Part shown: piece by piece, positions 35,321 to 44,492 of the stretch
Position numbering within the stretch: position 1 is the stretch's first letter
Layout of the letters: each line of letters opens with the position of its first letter
Origin: Bacillus sp. V59.32b
GTDB lineage: Bacteria; Bacillota; Bacilli; Bacillales; DSM-1321
Assembly (NCBI RefSeq): GCF_003429085.1
Contig: NZ_QVTC01000007.1
Location: 1 to 64,000 of the forward strand
Direction: 5' to 3'
Length of the DNA stretch: 64,000 nt
Made by a program: the position numbers and the translations under genes
Notes under the pieces: generated by a model
Seen by the model: only the letters and a program-made list of their open reading frames with translations
What the model was told of the DNA's origin: nothing
Database searches by the model: none

Positions 35321-36448
35321 ATGTTGGTTAAGCAAATGACAGCTAAAGAAGTTGCAAAGAAAGTTATAAATAAAGAAGAATTATATATTCTCGATGTCCG
35401 TAATCAAAGTGATTTTAATGATTGGAAAATTGAAGGTGTAAATTTCGGATTCTGGAACATCCCTTATTTCGACCTACTTGATGGGGTAGAAGAAATAATA
35501 GATAAAATTCCAACTAATAAAGATGTTTTAGTCGTGTGTGCGAAGGAAGGCTCATCCATCATGGTCGCTGAAATGTTATCAGATGCTGGCATTGCGGTTT
35601 CTTACCTAAAGGGCGGGATGAAATCATGGAGTGAACATTTGGAGCCAGTAAAAGTAGGGGATTTAAAAGATGGCGGTGAAATATATCAGTTCCTACGCCT
35701 TGGTAAAGGCTGCTTGTCTTATATGGTAGCTTCTAATGGTGAGGCAGCCATTATTGATTCAACACGAATGACTGACGTTTATTTAGACTTTGCAGAAAGC
35801 ATCGGCGCAAAAATCACGCATGTATTTGATACGCATTTACACGCTGATCACATCTCTGGCGGAAGAACTATTACAGAAAAAACGAATGCAACATACTGGT
35901 TACCTCCAAAAGATGCAGCGGACGTTACCTTTGCATACAAGCCATTGGAGGGTGGTAACGTTGTGACTGTCGGTAATACAACCATTACCATTGAGGCTCT
36001 TTATTCTCCGGGTCACACAATTGGATCCACTTCATTTGTAGTCGATGAAAAGTACTTACTTTCTGGAGATATCCTATTCATTGATTCAATTGGCAGACCA
36101 GATTTAGCAGGATTGGCAGAGGACTGGGTTGGAGACTTGAGAGAGACTCTATATAACCGTTACAGAGATTTATCAGAAGAGTTAATCGTTCTGCCTGCTC
36201 ACTTTATGATTATTGAAGAATTGAATGAGGATGGCAGTGTGGCTGAAAATTTAGGAAAGCTTTTCTCTGAAAATCATGGATTAAATATTGCAGATGAAGC
36301 AGAGTTCAGAAAAATGGTTACAGAAAACTTACCTGCCCAGCCAAATTCCTATCAAGAAATCCGTGAAACAAATATGGGGAAGATAGCTCCTGATAAAGAA
36401 AAGCAACGTGAGATGGAAATTGGGCCAAACCGTTGTGCGGTGCGATAA
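35321..36448 (+). CDS. Rhodanese-MBL fusion, second copy (YrkH-like)
   Basis: A 375-residue protein with the same order as the protein at 30740: N-terminal rhodanese (Cys in VVCAKEGSS) and MBL domain ([40 protein letters not shown]). The two copies share most of the MBL domain, including the C-terminal [11 protein letters not shown](I/V)R, while the rhodanese loops differ (CARGNSS against CAKEGSS). Two paralogs in one island suggest different persulfide substrates or partners, which is inference. Confidence 0.9.
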   Translation: MLVKQMTAKEVAKKVINKEELYILDVRNQSDFNDWKIEGVNFGFWNIPYFDLLDGVEEIIDKIPTNKDVLVVCAKEGSSIMVAEMLSDAGIAVSYLKGGMKSWSEHLEPVKVGDLKDGGEIYQFLRLGKGCLSYMVASNGEAAIIDSTRMTDVYLDFAESIGAKITHVFDTHLHADHISGGRTITEKTNATYWLPPKDAADVTFAYKPLEGGNVVTVGNTTITIEALYSPGHTIGSTSFVVDEKYLLSGDILFIDSIGRPDLAGLAEDWVGDLRETLYNRYRDLSEELIVLPAHFMIIEELNEDGSVAENLGKLFSENHGLNIADEAEFRKMVTENLPAQPNSYQEIRETNMGKIAPDKEKQREMEIGPNRCAVR

Positions 36449-36506
36449 AACCTACTAATTAAAAATAATTATTGGGAAGATACTACAAATATAGGAGAGA
36501 TGAAAA

Positions 36507-36734
36507 ATGAATTCAGATAAAGTGTTAGATGCAAAGGGCCTAGCTTGTCCGATGCCGATTGTTAGGACAAAGAAAGCAATTGATGACTTGCAATCTGGTC
36601 AAGTGTTAGAAATACACGCCACAGATAAAGGTGCTAAAGCAGATTTAGCTGCTTGGTCAAATTCTGGTGGGCATGAGTTGTTAGAAACAATAGAAGAAAA
36701 TGGAGTAATTAAATTCTGGATTAAAAAAGGGTAA
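36507..36734 (+). CDS. TusA-family sulfur carrier (YrkI-like)
   Basis: A 75-residue single TusA/SirA domain with [19 protein letters not shown] carrying the active Cys. It is the stand-alone counterpart of the N-terminal domain of the fusion at 34099. TAGGAGAG precedes ATG. A hairpin with T run follows, separating it from the exporter gene. Confidence 0.92.
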   Translation: MNSDKVLDAKGLACPMPIVRTKKAIDDLQSGQVLEIHATDKGAKADLAAWSNSGGHELLETIEENGVIKFWIKKG

Positions 36735-36741
36735 TAAAAAT

Positions 36742-36770
36742 AGGGAACCGCGAATGGTTCCCTTTTCTTT
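36742..36770 (+). terminator. Intra-operon hairpin before the exporter gene
   Basis: AGGGAACC (36742-36749) pairs with GGTTCCCT (36756-36763), followed by TTTCTTTCTTT. The exporter RBS begins only about ten bases later, so it is a terminator or partial attenuator inside the operon. It is nearly the same hairpin as at 31867-31890. Confidence 0.7.
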
Positions 36771-36789
36771 CTTTAAGGAGGCACTACAC

Positions 36790-37566
36790 ATGGACATCGC
36801 GTTTATCATTACCATTTTCTTAATTGGATTCATAGGCTCATACATCTCAGGGATGTTGGGAATAGGTGGCTCGATAATTAAATATCCAATGCTTTTATAC
36901 ATTCCGCCCTTATTTGGAATAGCTGCTTTTAGCGCTCATGAAGTTTCAGGAATTAGTGCAGTCCAAGTCTTTTTCGCTACAATTGGGGGAGTTTGGGCAT
37001 ATCGGAAAGGCGGATATTTGAATAAAACCCTAATTGGCTATATGGGTGCCAGTATTTTATTAGGCAGTTTCATCGGTGGTTTCGGTTCAAAGGTGATGAC
37101 AGAGGACGGAATCAATATAGTCTATGGGGTATTGGCCTTACTAGCAGCTGTCATGATGTTTTTACCGAAAAAAGGAGTCGATGATATTCCTCTAGATCAA
37201 GTAAAGTTTAATAAATGGCTAGCAGCATCGATAGCGTTAATTGTCGGTGTAGGATCTGGTATTGTTGGGGCGGCCGGTGCATTCTTACTGGTACCGATTA
37301 TGCTAGTGGTTTTAAAAATTCCAACAAGGATGACGATTGCTTCCTCATTAGCGATAACCTTTATTTCATCCATAGGTGCAACAGTTGGGAAAATTACAAC
37401 GGGGCAAGTTGATTATTATCCTGCTTTAATAATGGTTATTGCTAGTTTGATTGCTTCACCTCTTGGTGCAATGACAGGGAAAAAGATGAATACAAAAATT
37501 CTTCAAATCATATTATCCGTATTAATTACGGCTACAGCAGTGAAAATTTGGTTTGATATTCTTTGA
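36790..37566 (+). CDS. TauE/SafE-family sulfite/sulfonate exporter (YrkJ-like)
   Basis: A 258-residue membrane protein with about 7-8 transmembrane segments in two repeated halves ([21 protein letters not shown] and [22 protein letters not shown]). TauE/SafE proteins export sulfite, thiosulfate or organosulfonates; here sulfite or thiosulfate made by the persulfide dioxygenases is the likely cargo. ATG 36790 follows TAAGGAGG; a start at 36754 would lie inside the preceding hairpin. Last gene of the sulfur operon. Confidence 0.9.
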   Translation: MDIAFIITIFLIGFIGSYISGMLGIGGSIIKYPMLLYIPPLFGIAAFSAHEVSGISAVQVFFATIGGVWAYRKGGYLNKTLIGYMGASILLGSFIGGFGSKVMTEDGINIVYGVLALLAAVMMFLPKKGVDDIPLDQVKFNKWLAASIALIVGVGSGIVGAAGAFLLVPIMLVVLKIPTRMTIASSLAITFISSIGATVGKITTGQVDYYPALIMVIASLIASPLGAMTGKKMNTKILQIILSVLITATAVKIWFDIL

Positions 37567-37655
37567 TCCGAATAGTGATTTAAATCGGAACGTACTTTAA
37601 AGCAAAGAAATATTAAACTAGTGGAAAAATACCTTTATAAGTTAATCTATCAAAA

Positions 37656-37681
37656 AAAGCATCAGATAATGATGCTTTCTT
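37656..37681. terminator. Terminator between exporter and PCYCGC genes (convergent)
   Basis: AAAGCATCA (37656-37664) pairs with TGATGCTTT (37670-37678). Seven A precede and CTTC follows, so it can serve both strands. Confidence 0.75.
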
Positions 37682-37683
37682 CA

Positions 37684-38139
37684 TTAGCCTTTTGGCATGG
37701 GTGTGGAAGGACTTCCAGTTTCTTTATATTCTTTATCAATATTATCCCTTATTTCCTTTAATGGTGTCCCTTTTTCGAACTCTGATTTAGCCTCACGGGC
37801 TATGTCTACACAGACTTGTCAGCCAAAGCCCATTGTGTCCAAGGTCACCATTTTGTTGTCTACCTTTTCAACAAAGCAGTTTGTATTGCTTGTATGGCCA
37901 TCTTCTTCATAACAACCGCAATAACATGGCATATAATTTAGTACATCTGGATGCTCAACAGCAAATTGATACGCCTCTAATATGTCTGGATTGTCACTGA
38001 CAGAAGTGACGGCAGACCAATCATTACTCCCAACTTTATATTGTAGAGTCGGGGGCTTCTCTGTGCGTTCACCTTTTTCAGAGGCACAGCCTATTAAGAG
38101 TATAGCTGAAGTAAGAAGGGGAAAGATTACCTTTTTCAA
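37684..38139 (-). CDS. PCYCGC-motif lipoprotein with in-frame TGA at a Cys position (candidate selenoprotein)
   Basis: A 151-residue lipoprotein: lipobox LLIGC (Cys18), PCYCGC motif at 71-76, Cys88, then MGFG-TGA-QVC. The TGA (37821-37819, residue 107) lies where relatives have the first Cys of a CxxC (MGxGCxIC), and the frame stays open and conserved-looking (VDIAREAKSEFEKGTPLKEIR) to TAA at 37684. A hairpin UAGCC-CGUGA-GGCUA begins its loop 21 nt after the TGA, within the range of bacterial SECIS elements. Either Sec107 forms U-x-x-C110 or this is a one-lesion pseudogene. It lies downstream of tlpA- and ccdA-like genes on the same strand, which fits extracytoplasmic thiol redox or metal handling. 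Confidence 0.72.
37788..37802 (-). other. Candidate bacterial SECIS hairpin in the PCYCGC gene
   Basis: On the minus strand UAGCC (37802-37798), loop CGUGA (37797-37793) and GGCUA (37792-37788) form a five-pair hairpin; flanking GA/UC could extend it after an internal loop. Its loop starts 21 nt after the TGA and has G as the second base. Confidence 0.4.
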
Positions 38140-38309
38140 TGTTTTTTTCCTCTTTCTATTAAATTATATTTCGAATTAAACTCATAGAATTGAATGTAAT
38201 GATAACTGAAAAGAATCTTGCTAAACATTAATTTATACATTCTTTCTCATTTTCCGGTAATCATGTATTCAGACAGCCACTTTAGCTTGTCGAACTACAT
38301 TTTGTTCAT

Positions 38310-39020
38310 TTAAAAACCGGTAAATCCTCCGAAAAAATTGTTTGTCAAAAAAGAGATGATCTTTGTTAACCAGTTGAAATATAAAAATATGCCCATGAAA
38401 AGCATTATGAACCCGCCAATTTTCATCATGATCTGGGTGTGTCTTTTAATGAATGTGAGTTTATCAATGAACAAGGACATGATTACAAAGGGGACTGCGA
38501 AGCCCAAACAATAAAAGGACATATAAATTAATCCTTGGCCGGGATTAGAAATGCTAAGGGCTATTACACCTGCAAGTATTGGACCAGTACAAGGTGTCCA
38601 CCCAGCGGCAAACCCCATACCTATTAGGATTGATCCAAAATACCCTGCAGGCCGGTTCTTAAATTGAAACTTTTTCTCTCCAAGAAGAAAGTCTACTTTT
38701 ATTAAGCCAGTCATAATTAACCCAAAGAAGAAGATAATAATAGCTCCTAATTGCCTTAATAATTCTTTATTTTCTATGAAGAATGTCCCTACCAACGAGC
38801 TAGACCATCCCAATGCCATGAAAATGATTGAAAATCCTAGAAGAAACAATAGGGTATGTAACATTGCCGTCCTTTTAAATATCGATCTTTCCTTTTTTAA
38901 ATCGTTGAGGGAAATACCCGTAATATACGAAAGAAAGGCTGGGTATAACGGTAAAGAACAAGGAGATAAAAATGACAATAATCCTGCAAAAAATGCTAAA
39001 GCAATATTTAACTCTTCCAT
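38310..39020 (-). CDS. ccdA: CcdA-type thiol-disulfide transmembrane transporter
   Basis: A 236-residue membrane protein with six transmembrane segments. The two redox Cys are in LSPCSLPLYPA and GWTPCTGPILAG. CcdA carries reducing equivalents from cytoplasmic thioredoxin across the membrane to extracytoplasmic thioredoxin-like proteins such as ResA. The tlpA/resA-like gene is 45 bases upstream on the same strand, and the PCYCGC lipoprotein gene follows. The inner ATG (39020) is preferred because GGATGGGG lies nine bases before it. Confidence 0.9.
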   Translation of the reverse strand: MEELNIALAFFAGLLSFLSPCSLPLYPAFLSYITGISLNDLKKERSIFKRTAMLHTLLFLLGFSIIFMALGWSSSLVGTFFIENKELLRQLGAIIIFFFGLIMTGLIKVDFLLGEKKFQFKNRPAGYFGSILIGMGFAAGWTPCTGPILAGVIALSISNPGQGLIYMSFYCLGFAVPFVIMSLFIDKLTFIKRHTQIMMKIGGFIMLFMGIFLYFNWLTKIISFLTNNFFGGFTGF

Positions 39021-39065
39021 TAAGCTTTTCCCCATCCTAACCTGTGTTTTGAGTACATCTCCGTT

Positions 39066-39590
39066 TCACTTAGGAACTATGGAATTTAAATGTTCCCTTA
39101 CGTCACCCTGAGTCATCGCGCCAGTAATGACCTTTTGTATCTTCCCTTTTTCATCGATTAAATACGTTGTAGGGATAGGTCCTATTTTATAAACATCTGT
39201 TACTTGGCTTTTACGATCCATTAAAATGGGAAAGGTTAAATTGTGCCTTTCAACAAAACTAGAAACAACAAGGTCGCTTTCTGATATGTTTACGGCTAAA
39301 ATCTCAATATTTTTATCTTTGAAATTTTGATATTCGGTCTCCATATAAGGCATTTCTTTCTCACATGGCTTGCACCATGTACCCCAGAAGTTTAAGAAAA
39401 CTCCTTTTCCTTTCAAGTCTGACAGCTTCATTTCTTTGCCATCTAATGTTTCTAGAACAAAATCGGGAGCTGAAGACCCAACTTTGATTGTTGTGTCATC
39501 CTTCGTAAAATTAGCATACAACGTATACCCAACGGCTGCTAAAAGCAGTAAAAGGATTCCAGTGCGTAAAACCAACCTTTTTCTCTTCAA
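39066..39590 (-). CDS. Membrane-anchored thioredoxin-like protein (TlpA/ResA type)
   Basis: A 174-residue protein with an N-terminal anchor (about 6-27) and a thioredoxin fold outside the membrane; the active site is WCKPC (Cys73, Cys76) in FLNFWGTWCKPCEKEMPYM, with the cis-Pro in GPIPTTYLID. ResA reduces the heme-binding Cys of apocytochrome c; with ResC and a ResB remnant in the island, a link to cytochrome maturation is possible, and so is reduction of the PCYCGC lipoprotein. The start codon is TTG with GGGTGAG upstream. Confidence 0.9.
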   Translation of the reverse strand: MKRKRLVLRTGILLLLLAAVGYTLYANFTKDDTTIKVGSSAPDFVLETLDGKEMKLSDLKGKGVFLNFWGTWCKPCEKEMPYMETEYQNFKDKNIEILAVNISESDLVVSSFVERHNLTFPILMDRKSQVTDVYKIGPIPTTYLIDEKGKIQKVITGAMTQGDVREHLNSIVPK

Positions 39591-39860
39591 ATTATCTCAC
39601 CCTCATTCAAATATATATTAGATTAACAGTTCAATTATAGTATAGATGATGTATTATCTATATTCAAACATAATATTGACAGATTTTGTCGTATCTTATG
39701 ATGATTGTAGGATTAAACCAATCTTGTTTTCGTAGTATCTAATACCAAATACAATCGTAACATTTATTGATGGTATCAATGTTTACATATGTTCCTTTAT
39801 GCGTATTCGTACCTTGTGTTTCCTTCTCAGAATGAGGTAAAGTTTTCAGCTAGTCAATAT

Positions 39861-39926
39861 ATTCAAACAATCATTTGACTATTTACTTTAGTTAGGTATA
39901 TACTTTATTCAAACAATCATTTGAAT
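39861..39926 (+). promoter_or_regulatory. Upstream cad promoter with CadC operators 1 and 2
   Basis: TTGACT (39875-39880) and TATACT (39899-39904) have an 18-base spacer. ATTCAAACAATCATTTGACT (39861-39880) covers the -35, and ATTCAAACAATCATTTGAAT (39907-39926) follows the -10. Both are imperfect ATTCAAA/TTTGAAT inverted repeats, the site type bound by CadC. Confidence 0.65.
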
Positions 39927-39940
39927 ATTTTTTGATATAC

Positions 39941-40006
39941 ATTCAAATATTTGTTTGACTATCTTCGTTTAAGGAAATATAATATTATTCAAATGAATGT
40001 TTGATT
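39941..40006 (+). promoter_or_regulatory. Main cad promoter with CadC operators 3 and 4
   Basis: TTGACT (39955-39960) and TATAAT (39978-39983) have a 17-base spacer. ATTCAAATATTTGTTTGACT (39941-39960) covers the -35, and ATTCAAATGAATGTTTGATT (39987-40006) covers the start region. The cadC start codon is at 40027. Confidence 0.8.
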
Positions 40007-40026
40007 GATTAAAAGGGGTGGAATAA

Positions 40027-40392
40027 GTGAAAAAAGATGCATGTGAAATAACGTGTATTGACGAAGAGAAGGTTTCAAGAGTTAAAGGCGAATTGTTAAT
40101 GCACAATACTTTAGATGTGGCTCAAATATTTAAAGCATTATCAGATGATACAAGGATTAAAATTGCCTATGCTCTCTCCTTGGAAGAGGAATTGTGTGTC
40201 TGTGATGTAGCGAATATTGTTGGTGCTACGACTGCCGCAACGTCTCATCACTTGAGGCTGCTCAATAACCTTGGATTGGCTAAATATCGCAAGAAAGGGA
40301 AATTGGTTTATTACGCCTTGGATGACGATCATGTAAGGCAACTGATAAAAATGGCTTTTACACATCAAAAGGAGGTTGTTAAAGTTGGGTGA
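40027..40392 (+). CDS. cadC: CadC-type ArsR-family metal-sensing repressor, copy 1
   Basis: A 121-residue winged-helix repressor. It has N-terminal Cys (KKDACEITC) and the helix-3 ELCVCDVA metal-binding motif that define CadC; Cd, Pb or Zn binding releases it from DNA. The recognition helix is in [16 protein letters not shown]. The start is GTG with AAAGGGGTGG upstream. It overlaps the downstream ATPase gene by 8 bases. Operators of its class surround its own promoter. Confidence 0.92.
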   Translation: MKKDACEITCIDEEKVSRVKGELLMHNTLDVAQIFKALSDDTRIKIAYALSLEEELCVCDVANIVGATTAATSHHLRLLNNLGLAKYRKKGKLVYYALDDDHVRQLIKMAFTHQKEVVKVG

Positions 40393-42793
40393 AGCAGCAA
40401 AACCGTTAGAGGACAAAAAAGTATACCGTGTTGAGGGATTTTCATGCGCGAATTGTGCAGGGAAGTTTGAGAAAAATGTGAAAAAGCTTCCGGGCGTTCA
40501 GGATGCACAAGTGAATTTTGGAGCATCAAAAATTTCCGTTTACGGAGAAGCAACGGTTGAGGAATTGGAAAAAGCCGGAGCTTTTGAGAATCTTAAAGTG
40601 GCTCCTGAAAAACCTAAACGGCAATCTTCGCATGAGGTTGAAGAGGTCAAAAATGTATATCGCGTTGAGGGATTCTCGTGCGCGAACTGTGCAGGAAAGT
40701 TTGAAAAAAATGTAAAGCAAATTCCGGGCGTTCAGGATGCACAAGTGAATTTTGGAGCATCAAAAATTTCCGTTTACGGAGAAGCAACGATTGAGGAACT
40801 GGAAAAAGCCGGGGCTTTTGAGAACCTTAAAGTGTCTCCTGAAAAATCTGTGCGGCAAGCTACAAAAGGGATTAATGAAGGCAAGGAGTTTATTAAAGAA
40901 GAAAAAGTACCGTTTTATAAAAAGCACAGTACTTTACTCTATGCATCCTTGTTCATTGTCTTTGGTTACCTGTCAGAGTTTGTGAATGGGGAAGAGAACC
41001 TCATTACTACATTATCATTTGTAGTATCCATGTTAATCGGAGGATTATCGCTCTTTAAAGTCGGTTTGCAAAACTTGCTTCGCTTTGAATTTGACATGAA
41101 AACCCTTATGACGGTAGCTGTTATAGGTGGAGCAATCATTGGAGAATGGGCAGAAGTTTCCATTGTTGTGATTCTCTTTGCAATCAGTGAAGCTCTAGAA
41201 CGTTTCTCTATGGATAAAGCAAGACAATCGATTCGGTCCTTGATGGACATTGCCCCTAAAGAGGCGCTTGTAAGAAGAAACGGACAAGAAATGATGATTC
41301 ATGTTGATGACATCGCCGTTGGTGACATTATGATCGTGAAGCCCGGTCAAAAGATTGCGATGGATGGTGTGGTCGTAAGTGGCTACTCTGCCGTCAATCA
41401 GGCAGCTATTACAGGTGAGTCCGTCCCTGTTGCCAAAACGGTGGATGATGAAGTGTTTGCAGGAACGTTAAATGAAGAAGGATTGCTTGAAGTAAAAATA
41501 ACGAAACTAGTTGAAGATACAACGATTTCTAAAATTATACATCTTGTAGAGGAAGCACAAGGAGAACGCGCTCCATCTCAAGCGTTTGTCGAAAAATTCG
41601 CGAAGTATTATACGCCAATCATTATGATCATTGCCGCTTTAGTGGCTGTTGTTCCTCCACTTTTCTTTGACGGAAGTTGGGAAACATGGATTTATCAAGG
41701 GCTATCTGTACTTGTTGTTGGTTGTCCGTGCGCTCTGGTTATTTCCACACCGATTTCCATTGTGTCAGCAATCGGGAATGCGGCGAAAAAGGGTGTTCTA
41801 ATAAAAGGTGGAGTTTATTTAGAAGAAATGGGTGCCTTAAAGGCCATTGCCTTCGATAAAACGGGAACACTAACAAAAGGTGTCCCAGTTGTAACTGATT
41901 TTAATGTGTTGAACAAGCAGACAAATGAAAAAGAATTGCTCTCTGTTATTACTGCATTAGAGTATCGTTCCCAGCACCCTCTTGCATCTGCCATCATGAA
42001 AAAAGCAGAAGAGGAAAATATTAATTATTCTGCTGTACTGGTAGAGGACTTCTCTTCTATTACAGGTAAGGGTATTAAAGGTACTGTAAACGGGATTACT
42101 TATTATATCGGTAGCCCAAAACTCTTTAAAGAATTATCAACTTCTAATTTCGATAAGAACTTAGAAGAAAAAGTTACGACTCTTCAAAATGAAGGCAAGA
42201 CAGCTATGGTGGTTGGAACTGAAAAAGAAATACTCGCTGTTATTGCGGTAGCTGATGAAGTACGTGAATCAAGTAAAGAAGTTATTCAGAAATTGCATCA
42301 ACTTGGAATCAAAAAGACCATAATGCTTACAGGTGATAATAAAGGTACCGCAAATGCTATCGGCGGTCACGTTGGAGTATCGGATATTCAGGCAGAACTG
42401 ATGCCACAGGACAAATTAGATTATATTAAACAATTGAGATCCGAATACAGCAAAGTAGCTATGGTTGGAGATGGTGTAAATGATGCCCCAGCGCTTGCAG
42501 CTTCTACAGTTGGGATTGCAATGGGAGGAGCAGGTACAGATACTGCACTAGAAACGGCAGACGTTGCTCTTATGGGAGATGATTTAAGAAAGCTTCCATT
42601 TACAGTGAAACTAAGCCGTAAAGCTCTAAACATAATCAAATCCAACATCACCTTTGCAATCGCTATTAAATTAATAGCCTTGCTATTGGTCATTCCGGGT
42701 TGGTTAACGCTTTGGATTGCCATCCTTTCAGATATGGGGGCAACCCTACTTGTAGCGTTAAATGGTTTAAGACTTATGAGAGTAAAAGAGTAA
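40385..42793 (+). CDS. cadA: P1B-type Cd/Zn/Pb-exporting ATPase CadA with duplicated HMA domain
   Basis: An 802-residue ATPase. Two N-terminal heavy-metal domains, each with [17 protein letters not shown], lie at about 14-85 and 92-163. Eight membrane helices follow, with CPC (Cys447, Cys449 in [11 protein letters not shown]), phosphorylation Asp491 (DKTGTLT) and the hinge [12 protein letters not shown]. The CPC motif with a GFxCxxC HMA fits Cd/Zn/Pb export. TTG 40385 is chosen because AAAGGAGG ends nine bases before. The HMA repeat is nearly identical at DNA level (separate entry). Confidence 0.94.
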   Translation: MGEAAKPLEDKKVYRVEGFSCANCAGKFEKNVKKLPGVQDAQVNFGASKISVYGEATVEELEKAGAFENLKVAPEKPKRQSSHEVEEVKNVYRVEGFSCANCAGKFEKNVKQIPGVQDAQVNFGASKISVYGEATIEELEKAGAFENLKVSPEKSVRQATKGINEGKEFIKEEKVPFYKKHSTLLYASLFIVFGYLSEFVNGEENLITTLSFVVSMLIGGLSLFKVGLQNLLRFEFDMKTLMTVAVIGGAIIGEWAEVSIVVILFAISEALERFSMDKARQSIRSLMDIAPKEALVRRNGQEMMIHVDDIAVGDIMIVKPGQKIAMDGVVVSGYSAVNQAAITGESVPVAKTVDDEVFAGTLNEEGLLEVKITKLVEDTTISKIIHLVEEAQGERAPSQAFVEKFAKYYTPIIMIIAALVAVVPPLFFDGSWETWIYQGLSVLVVGCPCALVISTPISIVSAIGNAAKKGVLIKGGVYLEEMGALKAIAFDKTGTLTKGVPVVTDFNVLNKQTNEKELLSVITALEYRSQHPLASAIMKKAEEENINYSAVLVEDFSSITGKGIKGTVNGITYYIGSPKLFKELSTSNFDKNLEEKVTTLQNEGKTAMVVGTEKEILAVIAVADEVRESSKEVIQKLHQLGIKKTIMLTGDNKGTANAIGGHVGVSDIQAELMPQDKLDYIKQLRSEYSKVAMVGDGVNDAPALAASTVGIAMGGAGTDTALETADVALMGDDLRKLPFTVKLSRKALNIIKSNITFAIAIKLIALLLVIPGWLTLWIAILSDMGATLLVALNGLRLMRVKE
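40421..40858 (+). repeat. Tandem duplication of the HMA domain inside cadA
   Basis: Two units of about 205 bases lie 234 bases (78 codons) apart. Their central ~70 bases are identical (from the GGGCGTTCAGGATGCACAAG stretch through GGAGAAGCAACG), while their edges differ by silent and coding changes. This points to a recent duplication or continuing gene conversion. Confidence 0.85.
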
Positions 42794-42800
42794 TAGGAAA

Positions 42801-42837
42801 TGGGCTTTCCCAATATAGGAGTGGAAAGCCCAATTTT
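42801..42837 (+). terminator. Terminator after cadA copy 1
   Basis: TGGGCTTTCC (42801-42810) pairs with GGAAAGCCCA (42823-42832), followed by ATTTT. Confidence 0.8.
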
Positions 42838-42999
42838 CAAAATGTATGTAAATTTTGCGTTTGGTGTAAATAACAAACATTACATAGGGTATAAGTTATA
42901 TGTCCATCATATTAAAACGAGGATTAGAATATTAGGTGGTTTCTCTACAACAGGAAGATCATTATTTTTCATCACAAATCACCAAGGGAGGAAACAGAA

Positions 43000-44418
43000 A
43001 TGACTGCAGATGTAAAAAAAGAAGTGGACTTGTTAGTTATTGGTGCAGGCTCTGGAGGTTACGTGTCAGCCATACGTGCGGCGCAGTTGGGAAAAAAAGT
43101 GGTACTAGTCGATAAAGCAGAACTAGGCGGAGTTTGCCTTAACCGGGGGTGTATACCTTCAAAAGCACTGATTAGCGCGTCTGAACGAGTCAAACAAATA
43201 CAACAGGCAAAAACAATGGGAATCAGAGTTTCAGGTCAAGTTGAAATAGATATGCCTGAAGTAGTGAAGTGGAAGGATGGAATTGTAAACAAGCTAACAA
43301 ACGGAGTCCGTACACTGCTAAAAGGAAATGGAGTAGAAGTCATCAGTGGTGAAGCATATCTTACTGAACCTCAAACTGTAAGAATTAAAACGGGCAACGA
43401 AGAACATTTATATTCATACAAAGATCTTATTCTTGCTATAGGGTCCTTACCTTTCGAATTAAAAAGTATGCCATTTGATAAGAATAGAATCATCTCATCA
43501 ACGGAGGCACTAATGTTGCAAGAAGTGCCGAAACATTTAGTTGTAGTGGGTGGTGGCTACATCGGTTTGGAATTGGGTACAGCTTTTGCTAAGTTTGGCG
43601 CAAACGTAACCATTCTAGAGGGATCGGACACGATTCTTCCCGGTACCGACCCGATGCTTACAAATGTGGTGAAACGGCATTTGAAGGAACTGGGCATCAC
43701 AGTCATTACGAATGCCCTAGTCCAAGGCGGAGAAAATACTGGTGAAGAAGTACAGGTCCGCGTGCAGGTTGATGGAAACGAAGAAACGATTACTGGCGAT
43801 TATTGTTTAGTTTCCATAGGGAGAAAACCGAACACCGGAAAAATTGGTTTGGAAAATATCGGGGTAGAGCTCGATCAACGCGGATTTATTAAGATCAATG
43901 ATAAATGTCAGACAAACGTTGAACACGTGTATGCAATTGGCGACTGCGCAGGTGGGTTCCTACTTGCTCATAAAGCAAGCTACGAAGGGAAAATTGCTGC
44001 AGAAGTGATATGCGGGCAAAAGAGTGTAATTGATTTTCAAGCCATGCCATTTGTTATTTTCAGTGACCCTGAAGTTGCTTACACAGGATTAACGGAGAAA
44101 GAAGCGAAGGAAAAAGGATTTGAAACAGTTTCTAGCCGGTTCCCATTCCAGGCGAACGGAAGGGCGTTATCTGTTTCTGATGCAGATGGCTTTGTACAGG
44201 TTGTGGCCGAAAAGAACACCAAAAGGGTATTAGGCGTACAGATGGTTGGGCCAGAAGTGTCATCACTTATTGCTGAAGCGGTCTTTGCCATTGAGTCTGG
44301 TGCAACTGCCGAAGATCTTAGCCTTACAATTCATGCCCATCCAACTCTGCCTGAACCATTGATGGAAGCAGCTGAAGGTGTAATGGGACATGCAATTCAC
44401 ATGCTGAATAAAAAATAA
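43000..44418 (+). CDS. Dihydrolipoamide dehydrogenase (E3-like flavoprotein disulfide reductase)
   Basis: A 472-residue class I flavoprotein reductase. It has the FAD motif LLVIGAGSGGYVSAIRAA, the redox disulfide Cys46/Cys51 in GVCLNRGCIPSKAL, the NAD motif LVVVGGGYIGLELG and the C-terminal catalytic His-Glu in TIHAHPTLPEPLMEA. It matches lipoamide dehydrogenase. No 2-oxoacid dehydrogenase genes are near, so within this metal/thiol island it may be an accessory copy that reduces lipoyl or other disulfides. GGGAGG precedes ATG. Confidence 0.9.
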   Translation: MTADVKKEVDLLVIGAGSGGYVSAIRAAQLGKKVVLVDKAELGGVCLNRGCIPSKALISASERVKQIQQAKTMGIRVSGQVEIDMPEVVKWKDGIVNKLTNGVRTLLKGNGVEVISGEAYLTEPQTVRIKTGNEEHLYSYKDLILAIGSLPFELKSMPFDKNRIISSTEALMLQEVPKHLVVVGGGYIGLELGTAFAKFGANVTILEGSDTILPGTDPMLTNVVKRHLKELGITVITNALVQGGENTGEEVQVRVQVDGNEETITGDYCLVSIGRKPNTGKIGLENIGVELDQRGFIKINDKCQTNVEHVYAIGDCAGGFLLAHKASYEGKIAAEVICGQKSVIDFQAMPFVIFSDPEVAYTGLTEKEAKEKGFETVSSRFPFQANGRALSVSDADGFVQVVAEKNTKRVLGVQMVGPEVSSLIAEAVFAIESGATAEDLSLTIHAHPTLPEPLMEAAEGVMGHAIHMLNKK

Positions 44419-44437
44419 GTATAGTGTAATGAAAATA

Positions 44438-44468
44438 AACCTGCACTTTATAGTGCAGGTTGAATTTT
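44438..44468 (+). terminator. Terminator after the lipoamide dehydrogenase gene
   Basis: AACCTGCAC (44438-44446) pairs with GTGCAGGTT (44453-44461), followed by GAATTTTT. Confidence 0.8.
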
Positions 44469-44492
44469 TCAAACTTTTTGGAGTGAAAACGA

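Larger units (their letters stand above)
39591..40026. other. Regulatory region of the first cadC-cadA operon
   Basis: This region of 436 bases has no gene. The right half holds four CadC-type operators and two tandem promoters (separate entries). The left part (39600-39850) shows no feature I can name. Confidence 0.6.

Noticed and set aside
39961-40026. CRISPR-like repeat array upstream of cadC
   Set aside because: The repeated ATTCAAA units are palindromic operators around promoters, with no equal-length spacers or cas genes.
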